This document shows positions 1 through 15,000 of a DNA stretch of 64,000 bases, piece after piece. The DNA is from Hydractinia symbiolongicarpus (taxonomy: Eukaryota > Cnidaria > Hydrozoa > Anthoathecata > Hydractiniidae). Position 1 is the stretch's first letter. Each line of letters begins with the position of its first letter. The DNA lies in the NCBI RefSeq assembly GCF_029227915.1, contig NC_079881.1, positions 13,923,501 through 13,987,500 on the forward strand, read 5' to 3'. A model generated the notes under the pieces. That model did not search any database and was not told the origin of the DNA. It saw nothing but the letters and a program-made list of their open reading frames with translations. Made by a program: the position numbers and the translations under genes.

Positions 1-3000
1 CGCACAAAGACTAATTAAGATTTAAAAATATGTGAAATCACATTTTATCAAAAAAAATCAATTTTGATAATTCAGTATAGTACTGTCTACTTAAGGAAGG
101 CATTTTTGCAGATACGACTTATCAACTTTAGGAAAAAGTGAAAGGACAATTTAGCCAAGTTCAATCTTATTATCTCATTTCTGTATTGTCTACTACGGAT
201 GTCTACTTAGGGATAGCATTTTCGTATATAAGACTTATTTTAACTTTAAGAATATTTTAAGTGAAATTTTAACCAAATTCGATAATCTTTTTACTGTCCA
301 CTTAACAATGGTACTTTTGCACATAAGACTTTCAATATTAAAGAATATGTGAAATGACATTTTAACGAAATTTGATTTTGATACTTCAATATAGTAATGT
401 CTACTTAAGGAAGGTATTTTTTCACATACCACTTATCAACATTTAAAAATACGTGAAATGATATTTTAACCAAATTCAACTTTTATGTTTCAGTATTATA
501 CTGTCTACTTAACGAAGGAACTTTCGCACAAAGAATTATTAAGGCTTAAAAATATGTGAAATCACATTTTATCAAAAAAATTCAATTTTGATATTTCAGT
601 ATAGTACTGTCTACTTAAGGAAGGCATTTTTGCAGATACGACTTATCAACTTTAAGAATATTTGAAATAAAATTTTAACCGAATTCGATTTTAATGATAA
701 TATTTTTTTTTACTGTCTACTTAACGATGGTACTTTCGCACACAAGACTTATCAACATTTAAGGATATGTGAAATGATATTTTAACCAAATTCAATTTTA
801 ATTTTTCAATTTTCTACTGTCTACTTAAGGATGGTATTTTCGCATATAAGTCTTATCAACATTTAAGAATATGTGAAATGTTATTTAAACCAAATTCTAT
901 TTTAATAGTTAGATTTTCTTCTGTCTACTTAAGAATGGTGTTTTTGCATATCAGACTTATCAACATTTAAGGATATGTGAAATGATATTTTAACCAAATT
1001 CAACTTTGTTTTTTCAATATTGTATTGTCTACTTAAGGAAGGAATTTTCGCAGAAAGACTTATTAAGATATAAAAGTATGTGATGTCACATTTAAGCTAA
1101 ATTTAATTTTGATATTTCAGTATAGTACTGTCTACTTAATGAAGGTACTTTTGCAGATACGACTTATCAACCTTTAAGAAAAAGTGAAATGATATTGTAG
1201 CCAAGTTCAATTTTATAATCTAATTTCTGTATTGTCTAGTAAAGATGGCTACTTAAGGATGGCATTTTTACATATAAGACTAATATCAACATTAAAAGTA
1301 TTTGAAATGAATATTTAGCCAAAATAAATTTTGATATTTAAATTTTGTTTTGTCTACATAAGGATGGTATTTTCGCATATAGGACTTATCAACATTTAAG
1401 AAAATGTGAAATGATATTTTAACGAAATTCAATTTTGATATTTCAATATTGTAATGTCTACTTAAGGAAGGTATTTTCGTATATAAGACTTATATCAACT
1501 TTAACAATATTGGAAATGAAATTTTAACCGAATTCAATTTTAATATTTTAAATCTTTACCGTCCACATAACGATGGTACTCTCGCACATACGACTTTCAA
1601 CATTTAAGAATATGTGAAATGACATTTTCACCAAGTTCAATTTTGATATTTCAATATTGTATGTCTACATAAGGATGGTATTTTTGGCATAAAATACTTC
1701 TCAACATTTAGGAGTATGTGAAATCACATTTTAACCAAATTTAATTTTCACATTTCAATATTCTACTGTCTACCTAAGGATGGTATTTTTGCTCAAACGA
1801 CTTATCAACATTTAAGAGCATGTGAAATAATATTTTAGACAAATTCAATTTTTCTTTTTCCATATTGTAATGTCTACTTAAGGAAGGAATTTTTGCACAA
1901 AGACTTATTAAGATTTAAAAATATTTGAAATCACATTTTATCAAAAAAATTCAATTGTGTAATTTCAGTATAGTACTGTCTACTTAAGAAATGTTTTTTT
2001 GCAGGTACAACTTATCAACTTTGAGAATATTTGAAATGAAATTTTAACCGAATTTGACTTTAATATTGAAGTTTTTTGCTGTTTTTTCCAAGTCCAATTT
2101 TAATATCTCATTTCTGTACTGTCTACTAAGAATGTCTACTTAAGGATGTCATTTTTGCATATAAGACTGATATCAACTTTAAGAATATTTAAAATGAAAT
2201 TTTAACCGAATTCAGTTTTAATACTTAATTTTTTTACTATCTTCTTAACGATGGTATTTTCGCAAATTAGACTTTCCATATTTAAGAACATGTGAAATAA
2301 CATTTTACCGAAATTCGATTTTGACATTTCAATATTGTAATGTCTACTTAACGATGGTGTTTTTCTATAACAGACTTATCAACATTAAAGGATATGTGAA
2401 ATGATATTGCAACCAAATTCAATTTTGATTTTTCCATATTGTATTGTCTACTTAAGGAAGGAATTTTCGCACAAAGACTTATTAAGATTAAAGGATATGT
2501 GAAATCACATTTTAACAAAATTCAATTTTGATATTTCAGTATAGTACTGTCTACCTATGGAAGGTACTTTTGCAGATACGACTTATCAACATTTAAGAAA
2601 AAGTGAAAGGACAATTTAGCCAAGTTCAATTTTATTATCTAATTTCTGTATTTTCTACTAAGGATGTCTACTTAGGGATAGCATTTTTACATATAAGACT
2701 GATATCAACTTTAAGAATATTTAAAATGAAATTTTAACCGAATTCAGTTTTAATACTTAATTTTTTTACTATCTTCTTAACGATGGTATTTTCGCAAATT
2801 AGACTTTCCATATTTAAGAACATGTGAAATAACATTTTACCGAAATTCGATTTTGACATTTCAATATTGTAATGTCTACTTAACGATGGTGTTTTTGTAT
2901 AACAGACTTATCAACATTAAAGGATATGTGAAATGATATTTCAACCAAATTCAATTTTGATTTTTCCATATTGTATTGTCTACTTAAGGAAGGAATTTTC

Positions 3001-6000
3001 GCACAAAGACTAATTAAGATTTAAAAATATGTGAAATCACATTTTATCAAAAAAAATCAATTTTGATAATTCAGTATAGTACTGTCTACTTAAGGAAGGC
3101 ATTTTTGCAGATACGACTTATCAACTTTAAGAAAAAGTGAAAGGACAATTTAGCCAAGTTCAATCTTATTATCTCATTTCTGTATTGTCTACTACGGATG
3201 TCTACTTAGGGATAGCATTTTCGTATATAAGACTTATTTTAACTTTAAGAATATTTTAAGTGAAATTTTAACCAAATTCGATAATCTTTTTACTGTCCAC
3301 TTAACAATGGTACTTTTGCACATAAGACTTTCAATATTAAAGAATATGTGAAATGACATTTTAACGAAATTTGATTTTGATACTTCAATATAGTAATGTC
3401 TACTTAAGGAAGGTATTTTTTCACATACCACTTATCAACATTTAAAAATACGTGAAATGATATTTTAACCAAATTCAACTTTTATGTTTCAGTATTATAC
3501 TGTCTACTTAACGGAAGAACTTTCGCACAAAGAATTATTAAGGCTTAAAAATATGTGAAATCACATTTTATCAAAAAAAATCAATTTTGATAATTCAGTA
3601 TAGTACTGTCTACTTAAGGAAGGCATTTTTGCAGATACGACTTATGAACTTTAAGAAAAAGTGAAAGGACAATTTAGCCAAGTTCAATCTTATTATCTCA
3701 TTTCTGTATTGTCTACTACGGATGTCTACTTAGGGATAGCATTTTCGTATATAAGACTTATTTTAACTTTAAGAATTTTTTAAGTGAAATTTTAACCAAA
3801 TTCGATAATCTTTTTACTGTCTACTTAACAATGGTACTTTTGCGCATAAGACTTTCAATATTAAAGATTATGTGAAATGACATTTTAACGAAATTTGATT
3901 TTGATACTTCAATATAGTAATGTCTAGTTAAGGAAGGTATTTTTTCACATACCACTTATCAACATTTAAAAATACGTGAAATGATATTTTAATCAAATTC
4001 AACTTTTATGTTTCAGTATTACACTGTCTACTTAACGAAGGAACTTTCCCACAAAGAATTATTAAGGCTTAAAAATATGTGAAATCACATTTTATCAAAA
4101 AAATTTAATTTTGATATTTCAGTATAGTACTGTCTACTTAAGGAACGCATTTTTGCAGATACGACTTATCAACTTTAGGAATGTTTGAAAAGAAATTTTA
4201 ACCGAATTCGATTTTAATAATAATAATTTTTTTTACTGTCTACTTAACGATGGTACTTTCGCACACAAGACTTATCAACATTTAAGGATATGTGAAATGA
4301 TATTTTAACCAAATTCAATTTTGCTCTTTCATTATTGTATTGTCTACTTAAGGGAGGAAATTTCGCACAAAGACTTCCTAAGATTCAAAATTATGTGAAA
4401 TCACATTTAAACAAAATTTAATTTTGATATTTCAATATTGTGATGTCTACTTAAGGAAGTTATTTTCGTAAATAAGACTTATATCAACTTTAACAATATT
4501 GGAAATGAAATTTTAACCGATTTCAATTTTAATTTTTCAATTTTCTACTGTCTACTTAAGGATGGTATTTTCGCATATAAGTCTTATCAACATTTAAGAA
4601 TATGTGAAATGTTATTTAAACCAAATTCAATTTTAATAGTTAGATTTTCTTCTGTCTACTTAAGAATGGTGTTTTTGCATATCAGACTTATCAACATTTA
4701 AGGACATGTGAAATGATATTTTAACCAAATTCAACTTTGTTTTTTCAATATTGTATTGTCTACTTAAGGAAGGAATTTTCGCAGAAAGACTTATTAAGGT
4801 ATAAAAGTATGTGAAGTTACATTTAAGCAAAATTTAATTTTGATATTTCAGTATAGTACTGTCTACTTAATGAAGGTACTTTTGCAGATACGACTTATCA
4901 ATCTTTAAGAAAACGTGAAATGATATGGTAGCCAAGTTCAATTTTATAATCTAATTTCTGTATTGTCTAGTAAAGATGGCTACTTAAGGATGGCATTTTT
5001 ACATATAAGACTAATATCAACATTAAAAGTATTTGAAATGAATATTTAGCCAAAATAAATTTTGATATTTAAATTTTGTTTTGTCTACATAAGGATGGTA
5101 TTTTCGCATATAGGACTTATCAACATTTAAGAACATGTGAAATAACATTTTACCGAAATTCGATTTTGACATTTCAATATTGTAATGTCTACTTAACGAT
5201 GGTGTTTTTGTATAACAGACTTATCAACATTTAAGAAAATGTGAAATGATATTTTAACGAAATTCAATTTTGATATTTCAATATTGTAATGTCTACTTAA
5301 GGAAGGTATTTTCGTATATAAGACTTATATCAACTTTAACAATATTGGAAATGAAATTTTAACCGAATTCAATTTTAATATTTTAAATCTTTACCGTCCA
5401 CATAACGATGGTACTCTCGCACATACGACTTTCAACATTTAAGAATATGTGAAATGACATTTTCACCAAGTTCAATTTTGATATTTCAATATTGTATGTC
5501 TACATAAGGATGGTATTTTAGGTATAAAACACTTATCAACATTTAGGTGTATGTGAAATCATATTTTAACCAAATTTAATTTTCACATTTCAATATTCTA
5601 CTGTCGACCTAAGGATGGTATTTTTGCTCAAACGACTTATCAACATTTAAGAGCATGTGAAATAATATTTTAGACAAATTCAATTTTTCTTTTTCCATAT
5701 TGTAATGTCTACTTAAGGAAGGAATTTTCGCACAAAGACTTATTAAGATTAAAGGATATGTGAAATCACATTTTAACAAAATTCAATTTTGATATTTCAG
5801 TATAGTACTGTCTATCTATGGAAGGTACTTTTGCAGATACGACTTATCAACATTTAAGAAAAAGTGAAAGGACAATTTAGCCAAGTTCAATTTTATTATC
5901 TAATTTCTGTATTGTCTACTAAGGATGTCTACTTAGGGATAGCATTTTTACATATAAGACTGATATCAACTTTAAGAATATTTAAAATGAAATTTTAACC

Positions 6001-9000
6001 GAATTCAGTTTTAATACTTAATTTTTTTACTATCTTCTTAACGATGGTATTTTCGCAAATAAGACTTTCCATATTTAAGAACATGTGAAATAACATTTTA
6101 CCGAAATTCGATTTTGACATTTCAATATTGTAATGTCTACTTAACGATGGTGTTTTTGTATAACAGACTTATCAACATTAAAGGATATGTGAAATGATAT
6201 TTCAACCAAATTCAATTTTGATTTTTCCATATTGTATTGTCTACTTAAGGAAGGAATTTTCGCACAAAGACTTATTAAGATTTAAAAATATGTGAAATCA
6301 CATTTTATTAAAAAAAATCAATTTTGATAATTCAGTATAGTACTGTCTACTTAAGGAAGGCATTTTTGCAGATACGACTTATCAACTTTAAGAAAAAGTG
6401 AAAGGACAATTTAGCCAAGTTCAATCTTATTATCTCATTTCTGTATTGTCTACTACGGATGTCTACTTAGGGATAGCATTTTCGTATTTTTAACTTTAAG
6501 AATATTTTAAGTGAAATTTTAACCAAATTCGATAATCTTTTTACTGTCTACTTAACAATGGTACTTTTGCACATAAGACTTTCAATATTAAAGAATATGT
6601 GAAATGACATTTTAACGAAATTTGATTTTGATACTTCAATATAGTAATGTCTACTTAAGGAAGGTATTTTTTCACATACCACTTATCAACATTTAAAAAT
6701 ACGTGAAATGATATTTTAACCAAATTCAACTTTTATGTTTCAGTATTATACTGTCTACTTAACGAAGGAACTTTCGCACAAAGAATTATTAAGGCTTAAA
6801 AATATGTGAAATCACATTTATCAAAAAAATTCAATTTTGATATTTCAGTATAGTACTGTCTACTTAAGGAAGGCATTTTTGCAGATACGACTTATCAACT
6901 TTAAGAATATTTGAAATGAAATTTTAACCGAATTCGATTTTAATGATAATATTTTTTTTTACTGTCTACTTAACGATGGTACTTTCGCACACAAGACTTA
7001 TCAACATTTAAGGATATGTGAAATGATATTTTAACCAAATTCAATTTTGCTCTTTCATTATTGTATTGTCTACTTAAGGGAGGAAATTTCGCACAAAGAC
7101 TTCCTAAGATTCAAAAATATGTGAAATCACATTTAAACAAAATTTAATTTTGATATTTCAATATTGTAATGTCTACTTAAGGAAGTTATTTTCGTAAATA
7201 AGACTTATCTCATCTTTAAGAATATTGGAAATGAAATTTTAACCGAATTCAATTTTAATTTTTCAATTTTCTACTGTCTACTTAAGGATGGTATTTTCGC
7301 ATATAAGTCTTATCAACATTTAAGAATATGTGAAATGTTATTTAAACCAAATTCTATTTTAATTGTTAGATTTTCTTCTGTCTACTTAAGAATGGTGTTT
7401 TTGCATATCAGACTTATCAACATTTAAGGATATGTGAAATGTTATTTAAACCAAATTCAACTTTGTTTTTTCAATATTGTATTGTCTACTTAAGGAAGGA
7501 ATTTTCGCAGAAAGACTTATTAAGATATAAAAGTATGTGAAGTCACATTTAAGCTAAATTTAATTTTGATATTTCAGTATAGTACTGTCTACTTAATGAA
7601 GGTACTTTTGCAGATACGACTTATCAACCTTTAAGAAAAAGTGAAATGATATTGTAGCCAAGTTCAATTTTATAATCTAATTTCTGTATTGTCTAGTAAA
7701 GATGGCTACTTAAGGATGGCATTTTTACATATAAGACTAATATCAACATTAAAAGTATTTGAAATGAATATTTAGCCAAAATAAATTTTGATATTTAAAT
7801 TTTGTTTTGTCTACATAAGGATGGTATTTTCGCATATAGGACTTATCAACATTTAAGAAAATGTGAAATGATATTTTAACGAAATTCAATTTTGATATTT
7901 CAATATTGTAATGTCTACTTAAGGAAGGTATTTTCGTATATAAGACTTATATCAACTTTAACAATATTGGAAATGAAATTTTAACCCAATTCAATTTTAA
8001 TATTTTAAATATTTACCGTCCACATAACGATGGTACTCTCGCACATACGACTTTCAACATTTAAGAATATGTGAAATGACATTTTCACCAAGTTCAATTT
8101 TGATATTTCAATATTGTATGTCTACATAAGGATGGTATTTTTGGCATAAAACACTTCTCAACATTTAGGAGTATGTGAAATCACATTTTAACCAAATTTA
8201 ATTTTCACATTTCAATATTCTACTGTCTACCTAAGGATGGTATTTTTGCTCAAACGACTTATCAACATTTAAGAGCATGTGAAATAATATTTTAGACAAA
8301 TTCAATTTTTCTTTTTCCATATTGTAATGTCTACTTAAGGAAGGAATTTTTGCACAAAGACTTATTAAGATTTAAAATATTTGAAATCACATTTTATCAA
8401 AAAAATTCAATTGTGTAATTTCAGTATAGTACTGTCTACTTAAGAAATGTTTTTTTGCAGGTACAACTTATCAACTTTGAGAATAATTGAAATGAAATTT
8501 TAACCGAATTTGACTTTAATATTGAAGTTTTTTGCTGTTTTTTCCAAGTCCAATTTTAATATCTCATTTCTGTACTGTCTACTAAGAATGTCTACTTAAG
8601 GATGTCATTTTTGCATATAAGACTGATATCAACTTTAAGAATATTTGAAATGAATATTTAACCAAAATAAATTTTGATATTTAAAGTTTGTTTTGTGTAC
8701 TAAAGGATTGTATTTTCGCATATAAGACTTATCAACATTTAAGAAAATATGAAATGATATTTTAACGAAATTCAACTTTGATATTTCAATATTGTGATGT
8801 CTACTTAAGGAAGGTATTTTCGTATATAAGACTTATATCAACTTTAACAATATTGGAAATGCAATTTTAACCGAATTCAATTTTAATATTTTAAATCTTT
8901 ACCGTCCACATAACGATGGTACTCTCGCACATACGACTTTCAACATTTAAGAATATGTGAAATGACATTTTCACCAAGTTCAATTTTGATATTTCAATAT

Positions 9001-12000
9001 TGTATGTCTACATAGGGATGGTATTTTTGGCATAAAACACTTATCAACATTTAGGAGTATGTGAAATCACATTTTAACCAAGTTTAATTTTCACATTTCA
9101 ATATTCTACTGTCTACCTAAGGATGGTATTTTTGCTCAAACGACTTATCAACATTTAAGAGCATGTAAAATAATATTTTAGACAAATTCAATTTTTCTTT
9201 TTCCATATTGTAATGTCTACTTAAGGAAGGAATTTTCGCACAAAGACTTATTAAGATTAAAGGATATGTGAAATCACATTTTAAAAAAATTCAATTTAGA
9301 TATTTCAGTATAGTACTGTCTACCTATGGAAGGTACTTTTGCAGATACGACTTATCAACATTTAAGAAAAAGTGAAAGGACAATTTAACCAAGTTCAATT
9401 TTATTATCTAATTTCTGTATTTTCTACTAAGGATGTCTACTTAGGGATAGCATTTTTACATATAAGACTGATATCAACTTTAAGAATATTTAAAATGAAA
9501 TTTTAACCGAATTCAGTTTTAATACTTAATTTTTTTACTATCTTCTTAACGATGGTATTTTCGCAAATTAGACTTTCCATATTTAAGAACATGTGAAATA
9601 ACATTTTACCGAAATTCGATTTTGACATTTCAATATTGTAATGTCTACTTAACGATGGTGTTTTTGTATAACAGACTTATCAACATTAAAGGATATGTGA
9701 AATGATAAATTAATATCTCATTTCTGTACTGTCTACTAAGAATGTCTACTTAAGGATGTCATTTTTGCATATAAGACTGATATCAACTTTAAGAATATTT
9801 GAAATGAATATTTAACCAAAATAAATTTTGATATTTAAAGTTTGTTTTGTGTACTAAAGGATTGTATTTTCGCATATAAGACTTATCAACATTTAAGAAA
9901 ATATGAAATGATATTTTAACAAAATTCAACTTTGATATTTCAATATTGTGATGTCTACTTAAGGAAGGTATTTTCGTATATAAGACTTATATCAACTTTA
10001 ACAATATTGGAAATGCAATTTTAACCGAATTCAATTTTAATATTTTAAATCTTTACCGTCCACATAACGATGGTACTCTCGCACATACGACTTTCAACAT
10101 TTAAGAATATGTGAAATGACATTTTCACCAAGTTCAATTTTGATATTTCAATATTGTATGTCTACATAGGGATGGTATTTTTGGCATAAAACACTTATCA
10201 ACATTTAGGAGTATGTGAAATCACATTTTAACCAAGTTTAATTTTCACATTTCAATATTCTACTGTCTACCTAAGGATGGTATTTTTGCTCAAACGACTT
10301 ATCAACATTTAAGAGCATGTAAAATAATATTTTAGACAAATTCAATTTTTCTTTTTCCATATTGTAATGTCTACTTAAGGAAGGAATTTTCGCACAAAGA
10401 CTTATTAAGATTAAAGGATATGTGAAATCACATTTTAAAAAAATTCAATTTAGATATTTCAGTATAGTACTGTCTACCTATGGAAGGTACTTTTGCAGAT
10501 ACGACTTATCAACATTTAAGAAAAAGTGAAAGGACAATTTAACCAAGTTCAATTTTATTATCTAATTTCTGTATTTTCTACTAAGGATGTCTACTTAGGG
10601 ATAGCATTTTTACATATAAGACTGATATCAACTTTAAGAATATTTAAAATGAAATTTTAACCGAATTCAGTTTTAATACTTAATTTTTTTACTATCTTCT
10701 TAACGATGGTATTTTCGCAAATTAGACTTTCCATATTTAAGAACATGTGAAATAACATTTTACCGAAATTCGATTTTGACATTTCAATATTGTAATGTCT
10801 ACTTAACGATGGTGTTTTTGTATAACAGACTTATCAACATTAAAGGATATGTGAAATGATATTGCAACCAAATTCAATTTTGATTTTTCCATATTGTATT
10901 GTCTACTTAAGGAAGGAATTTTCGCACAAAGACTAATTAAGATTTAAAAATATGTGAAATCACATTTTATCAAAAAAAACAATTTTGATAATTCAGTATA
11001 GTACTGTCTACTTAAGGAAGGCATTTTTGCAGATACGACTTATCAACTTTAAGAAAAAGTGAAAGGACAATTTAGCCAAGTTCAATCTTATTATCTCATT
11101 TCTGTATTGTCTACTACGGATGTCTACTTAGGGATAGCATTTTCGTATATAAGACTTATTTTAACTTTAAGAATATTTTAAGTGAAATTTTAACCAAATT
11201 CGATAATCTTTTTACTGTCCACTTAACAATGGTACTTTTGCACATAAGACTTTCAATATTAAAGAATATGTGAAATGACATTTTAACGAAATTTGATTTT
11301 GATACTTCAATATAGTAATGTCTACTTAAGGAAGGTATTTTTTCACATACCACTTATCAACATTGAAAAATACGTGAAATGATATTTTAACCAAATTCAA
11401 CTTTTATGTTTCAGTATTATACTGTCTACTTAACGAAGGAACTTTCGCACAAAGAATTATTAAGGCTTAAAAATATGTGAAATCACATTTTATCAAAAAA
11501 ATTCAATTTTGATATTTCAGTATAGTACTGTCTACTTAAGGAAGGCATTTTGCAGATACGACTTATCAACTTTAAAAATATTTGAAATGAAATTTTAACC
11601 GAATTCAATTTTAATTTTTCAATTTTCTACTGTCTACTTAAGGATGGTATTTTCGCATATAAGTCTTATCAACATTTAAGAATATGTGAAATGTTATTTA
11701 AACCAAATTCTATTTTAATAGTTAGATTTTCTTCTGTCTACTTAAGAATGGTGTTTTTGCATATCAGACTTATCAACATTTAAGGATATGTGAAATGATA
11801 TTTTAACCAAATTCAACTTTGTTTTTTCAATATTGTATTGTCTACTTAAGGAAGGAATTTTCGCAGAAAGACTTATTAAGATATAAAAGTATGTGATGTC
11901 ACATTTAAGCTAAATTTAATTTTGATATTTCAGTATAGTACTGTCTACTTAATGAAGGTACTTTTGCAGATACGACTTATCAACCTTTAAGAAAAAGTAA

Positions 12001-15000
12001 AATGATGTTGTAGCCAAGTTCAATTTTATAATCTAATTTCTGTATTGTCTAGTAAAGATGGCTACTTAAGGATGGCATTTTTACATATAAGACTAATATC
12101 AACATTAAAAGTATTTGAAATGAATATTTAGCCAAAATAAATTTTGATATTTAAATTTTGTTTTGTCTACATAAGGATGGTATTTTCGCATATAGGACTT
12201 ATATCAACTTTAACAATATTGGAAATGAAATTTTAACCGAATTCAATTTTAATATTTTAAATCTTTACCGTCCACATAACGATGGTACTCTCGCACATAC
12301 GACTTTCAACATTTAAGAATATTTGAAATGAAATTTTAACCGAATTCAATTTTAATTTTTCAATTTTCTACTGTCTACTTAAGGATGGTATTTTCGCATA
12401 TAAGTCTTATCAACATTTAAGAATATGTGAAATGTTATTTAAACCAAATTCTATTTTAATAGTTAGATTTTCTTCTGTCTACTTAAGAATGGTGTTTTTG
12501 CATATCAGACTTATCAACATTTAAGGATATGTGAAATGATATTTTAACCAAATTCAACTTTGTTTTTTCAATATTGTATTGTCTACTTAAGGAAGGAATT
12601 TTCGCAGAAAGACTTATTAAGATATAAAAGTATGTGAAGTCACATTTAAGCTAAATTTAATTTTGATATTTCAGTATAGTACTGTCTACTTAATGAAGGT
12701 ACTTTTGCAGATACGACTTATCAACCTTTAAGAAAAAGTGAAATGATATTGTAGCCAAGTTCAATTTTATAATCTAATTTCTGTATTGTCTAGTAAAGAT
12801 GGCTACTTAAGGATGGCATTTTTACATATAAGACTAATATCAACATTAAAAGTATTTGAAATGAATATTTAGCCAAAATAAATTTTGATATTTAAATTTT
12901 GTTTTGTCTACATAAGGATGGTATTTTCGCATATAGGACTTATCAACATTTAAGAAAATGTGAAATGATATTTTAACGAAATTCAATTTTGATATTTCAA
13001 TATTGTAATGTCTACTTAAGGAAGGTATTTTCGTATATAAGACTTATATCAACTTTAACAATATTGGAAATGAAATTTTAACCCAATTCAATTTTAATAT
13101 TTTAAATCTTTACCGTCCACATAACGATGGTACTCTCGCACATACGACTTTCAACATTTAAGAATATGTGAAATGACATTTTCACCAAGTTCAATTTTGA
13201 TATTTCAATATTGTATGTCTACATAAGGATGGTATTTTTGGCATAAAACACTTCTCAACATTTAGGAGTATGTGAAATCACATTTTAACCAAATTTAATT
13301 TTCACATTTCAATATTCTACTGTCTACCTAAGGATGGTATTTTTGCTCAAACGACTTATCAACATTTAAGAGCATGTGAAATAATATTTTAGACAAATTC
13401 AATTTTTCTTTTTCCATATTGTAATGTCTACTTAAGGAAGGAATTTTTGCACAAAGACTTATTAAGATTTAAAAATATTTGAAATCACATTTTATCAAAA
13501 AAATTCAATTGTGTAATTTCAGTATAGTACTGTCTACTTAAGAAATGTTTTTTTGCAGGTACAACTTATCAACTTGAGAATATTTGAAATTAAATTTTAA
13601 CCGAATTTGCCTTTAATATTGAAGTTTTTTGCTGTTTTTTCCAAGTCCAATTTTAATATCTCATTTCTGTACTGTCTACTAAGAATGTCTACTTAAGGAT
13701 GTCATTTTTGCATATAAGACTGATATCAACTTTAAGAATATTTGAAATGAATATTTAACCAAAATAAATTTTGATATTTAAAGTTTGTTTTGTCTACTAA
13801 AGGATTGTATTTTCGCATATAAGACTTATCAACATTTAAGAAAATATGAAATGATATTTTAACGAAATTCAACTTTGATATTTCAATATTGTGATGTCTA
13901 CTTAAGGAAGGTATTTTCGTATATAAGACTTATATCAACTTTAACAATATTGGAAATGCAATTTTAACCGAATTCAATTTTAATATTTTAAATCTTTACC
14001 GTCCACATAACGATGGTACTCTCGCACATACGACTTTCAACATTTAAGAATATGTGAAATGACATTTTCACCAAGTTCAATTTTGATATTTCAATATTGT
14101 ATGTCTACATAGGGATGGTATTTTTGGCATAAAACACTTATCAACATTTAGGAGTATGTGAAATCACATTTTAACCAAGTTTAATTTTCACATTTCAATA
14201 TTCTACTGTCTACCTAAGGATGGTATTTTTGCTCAAACGACTTATCAACATTTAAGAGCATGTAAAATAATATTTTAGACAAATTCAATTTTTCTTTTTC
14301 CATATTGTAATGTCTACTTAAGGAAGGAATTTTCGCACAAAGACTTATTAAGATTAAAGGATATGTGAAATCACATTTTAAAAAAATTCAATTTAGATAT
14401 TTCAGTATAGTACTGTCTACCTATGGAAGGTACTTTTGCAGATACGACTTATCAACATTTAAGAAAAAGTGAAAGGACAATTTAGCCAAGTTCAATTTTA
14501 TTATCTAATTTCTGTATTTTCTACTAAGGATGTCTACTTAGGGATAGCATTTTTACATATAAGACTGATATCAACTTTAAGAATATTTAAAATGAAATTT
14601 TAACCGAATTCAGTTTTAATACTTAATTTTTTTACTATCTTCTTAACGATGGTATTTTCGCAAATTAGACTTTCCATATTTAAGAACATGTGAAATAACA
14701 TTTTACCGAAATTCGATTTTGACATTTCAATATTGTAATGTCTACTTAACGATGGTGTTTTTGTATAACAGACTTATCAACATTAAAGGATATGTGAAAT
14801 GATATTGCAACCAAATTCAATTTTGATTTTTCCATATTGTATTGTCTACTTAAGGAAGGAATTTTCGCACAAAGACTAATTAAGATTTAAAAATATGTGA
14901 AATCACATTTTATCAAAAAAAATCAATTTTGATAATTCAGTATAGTACTGTCTACTTAAGGAAGGCATTTTTGCAGATACGACTTATCAACTTTAAGAAA

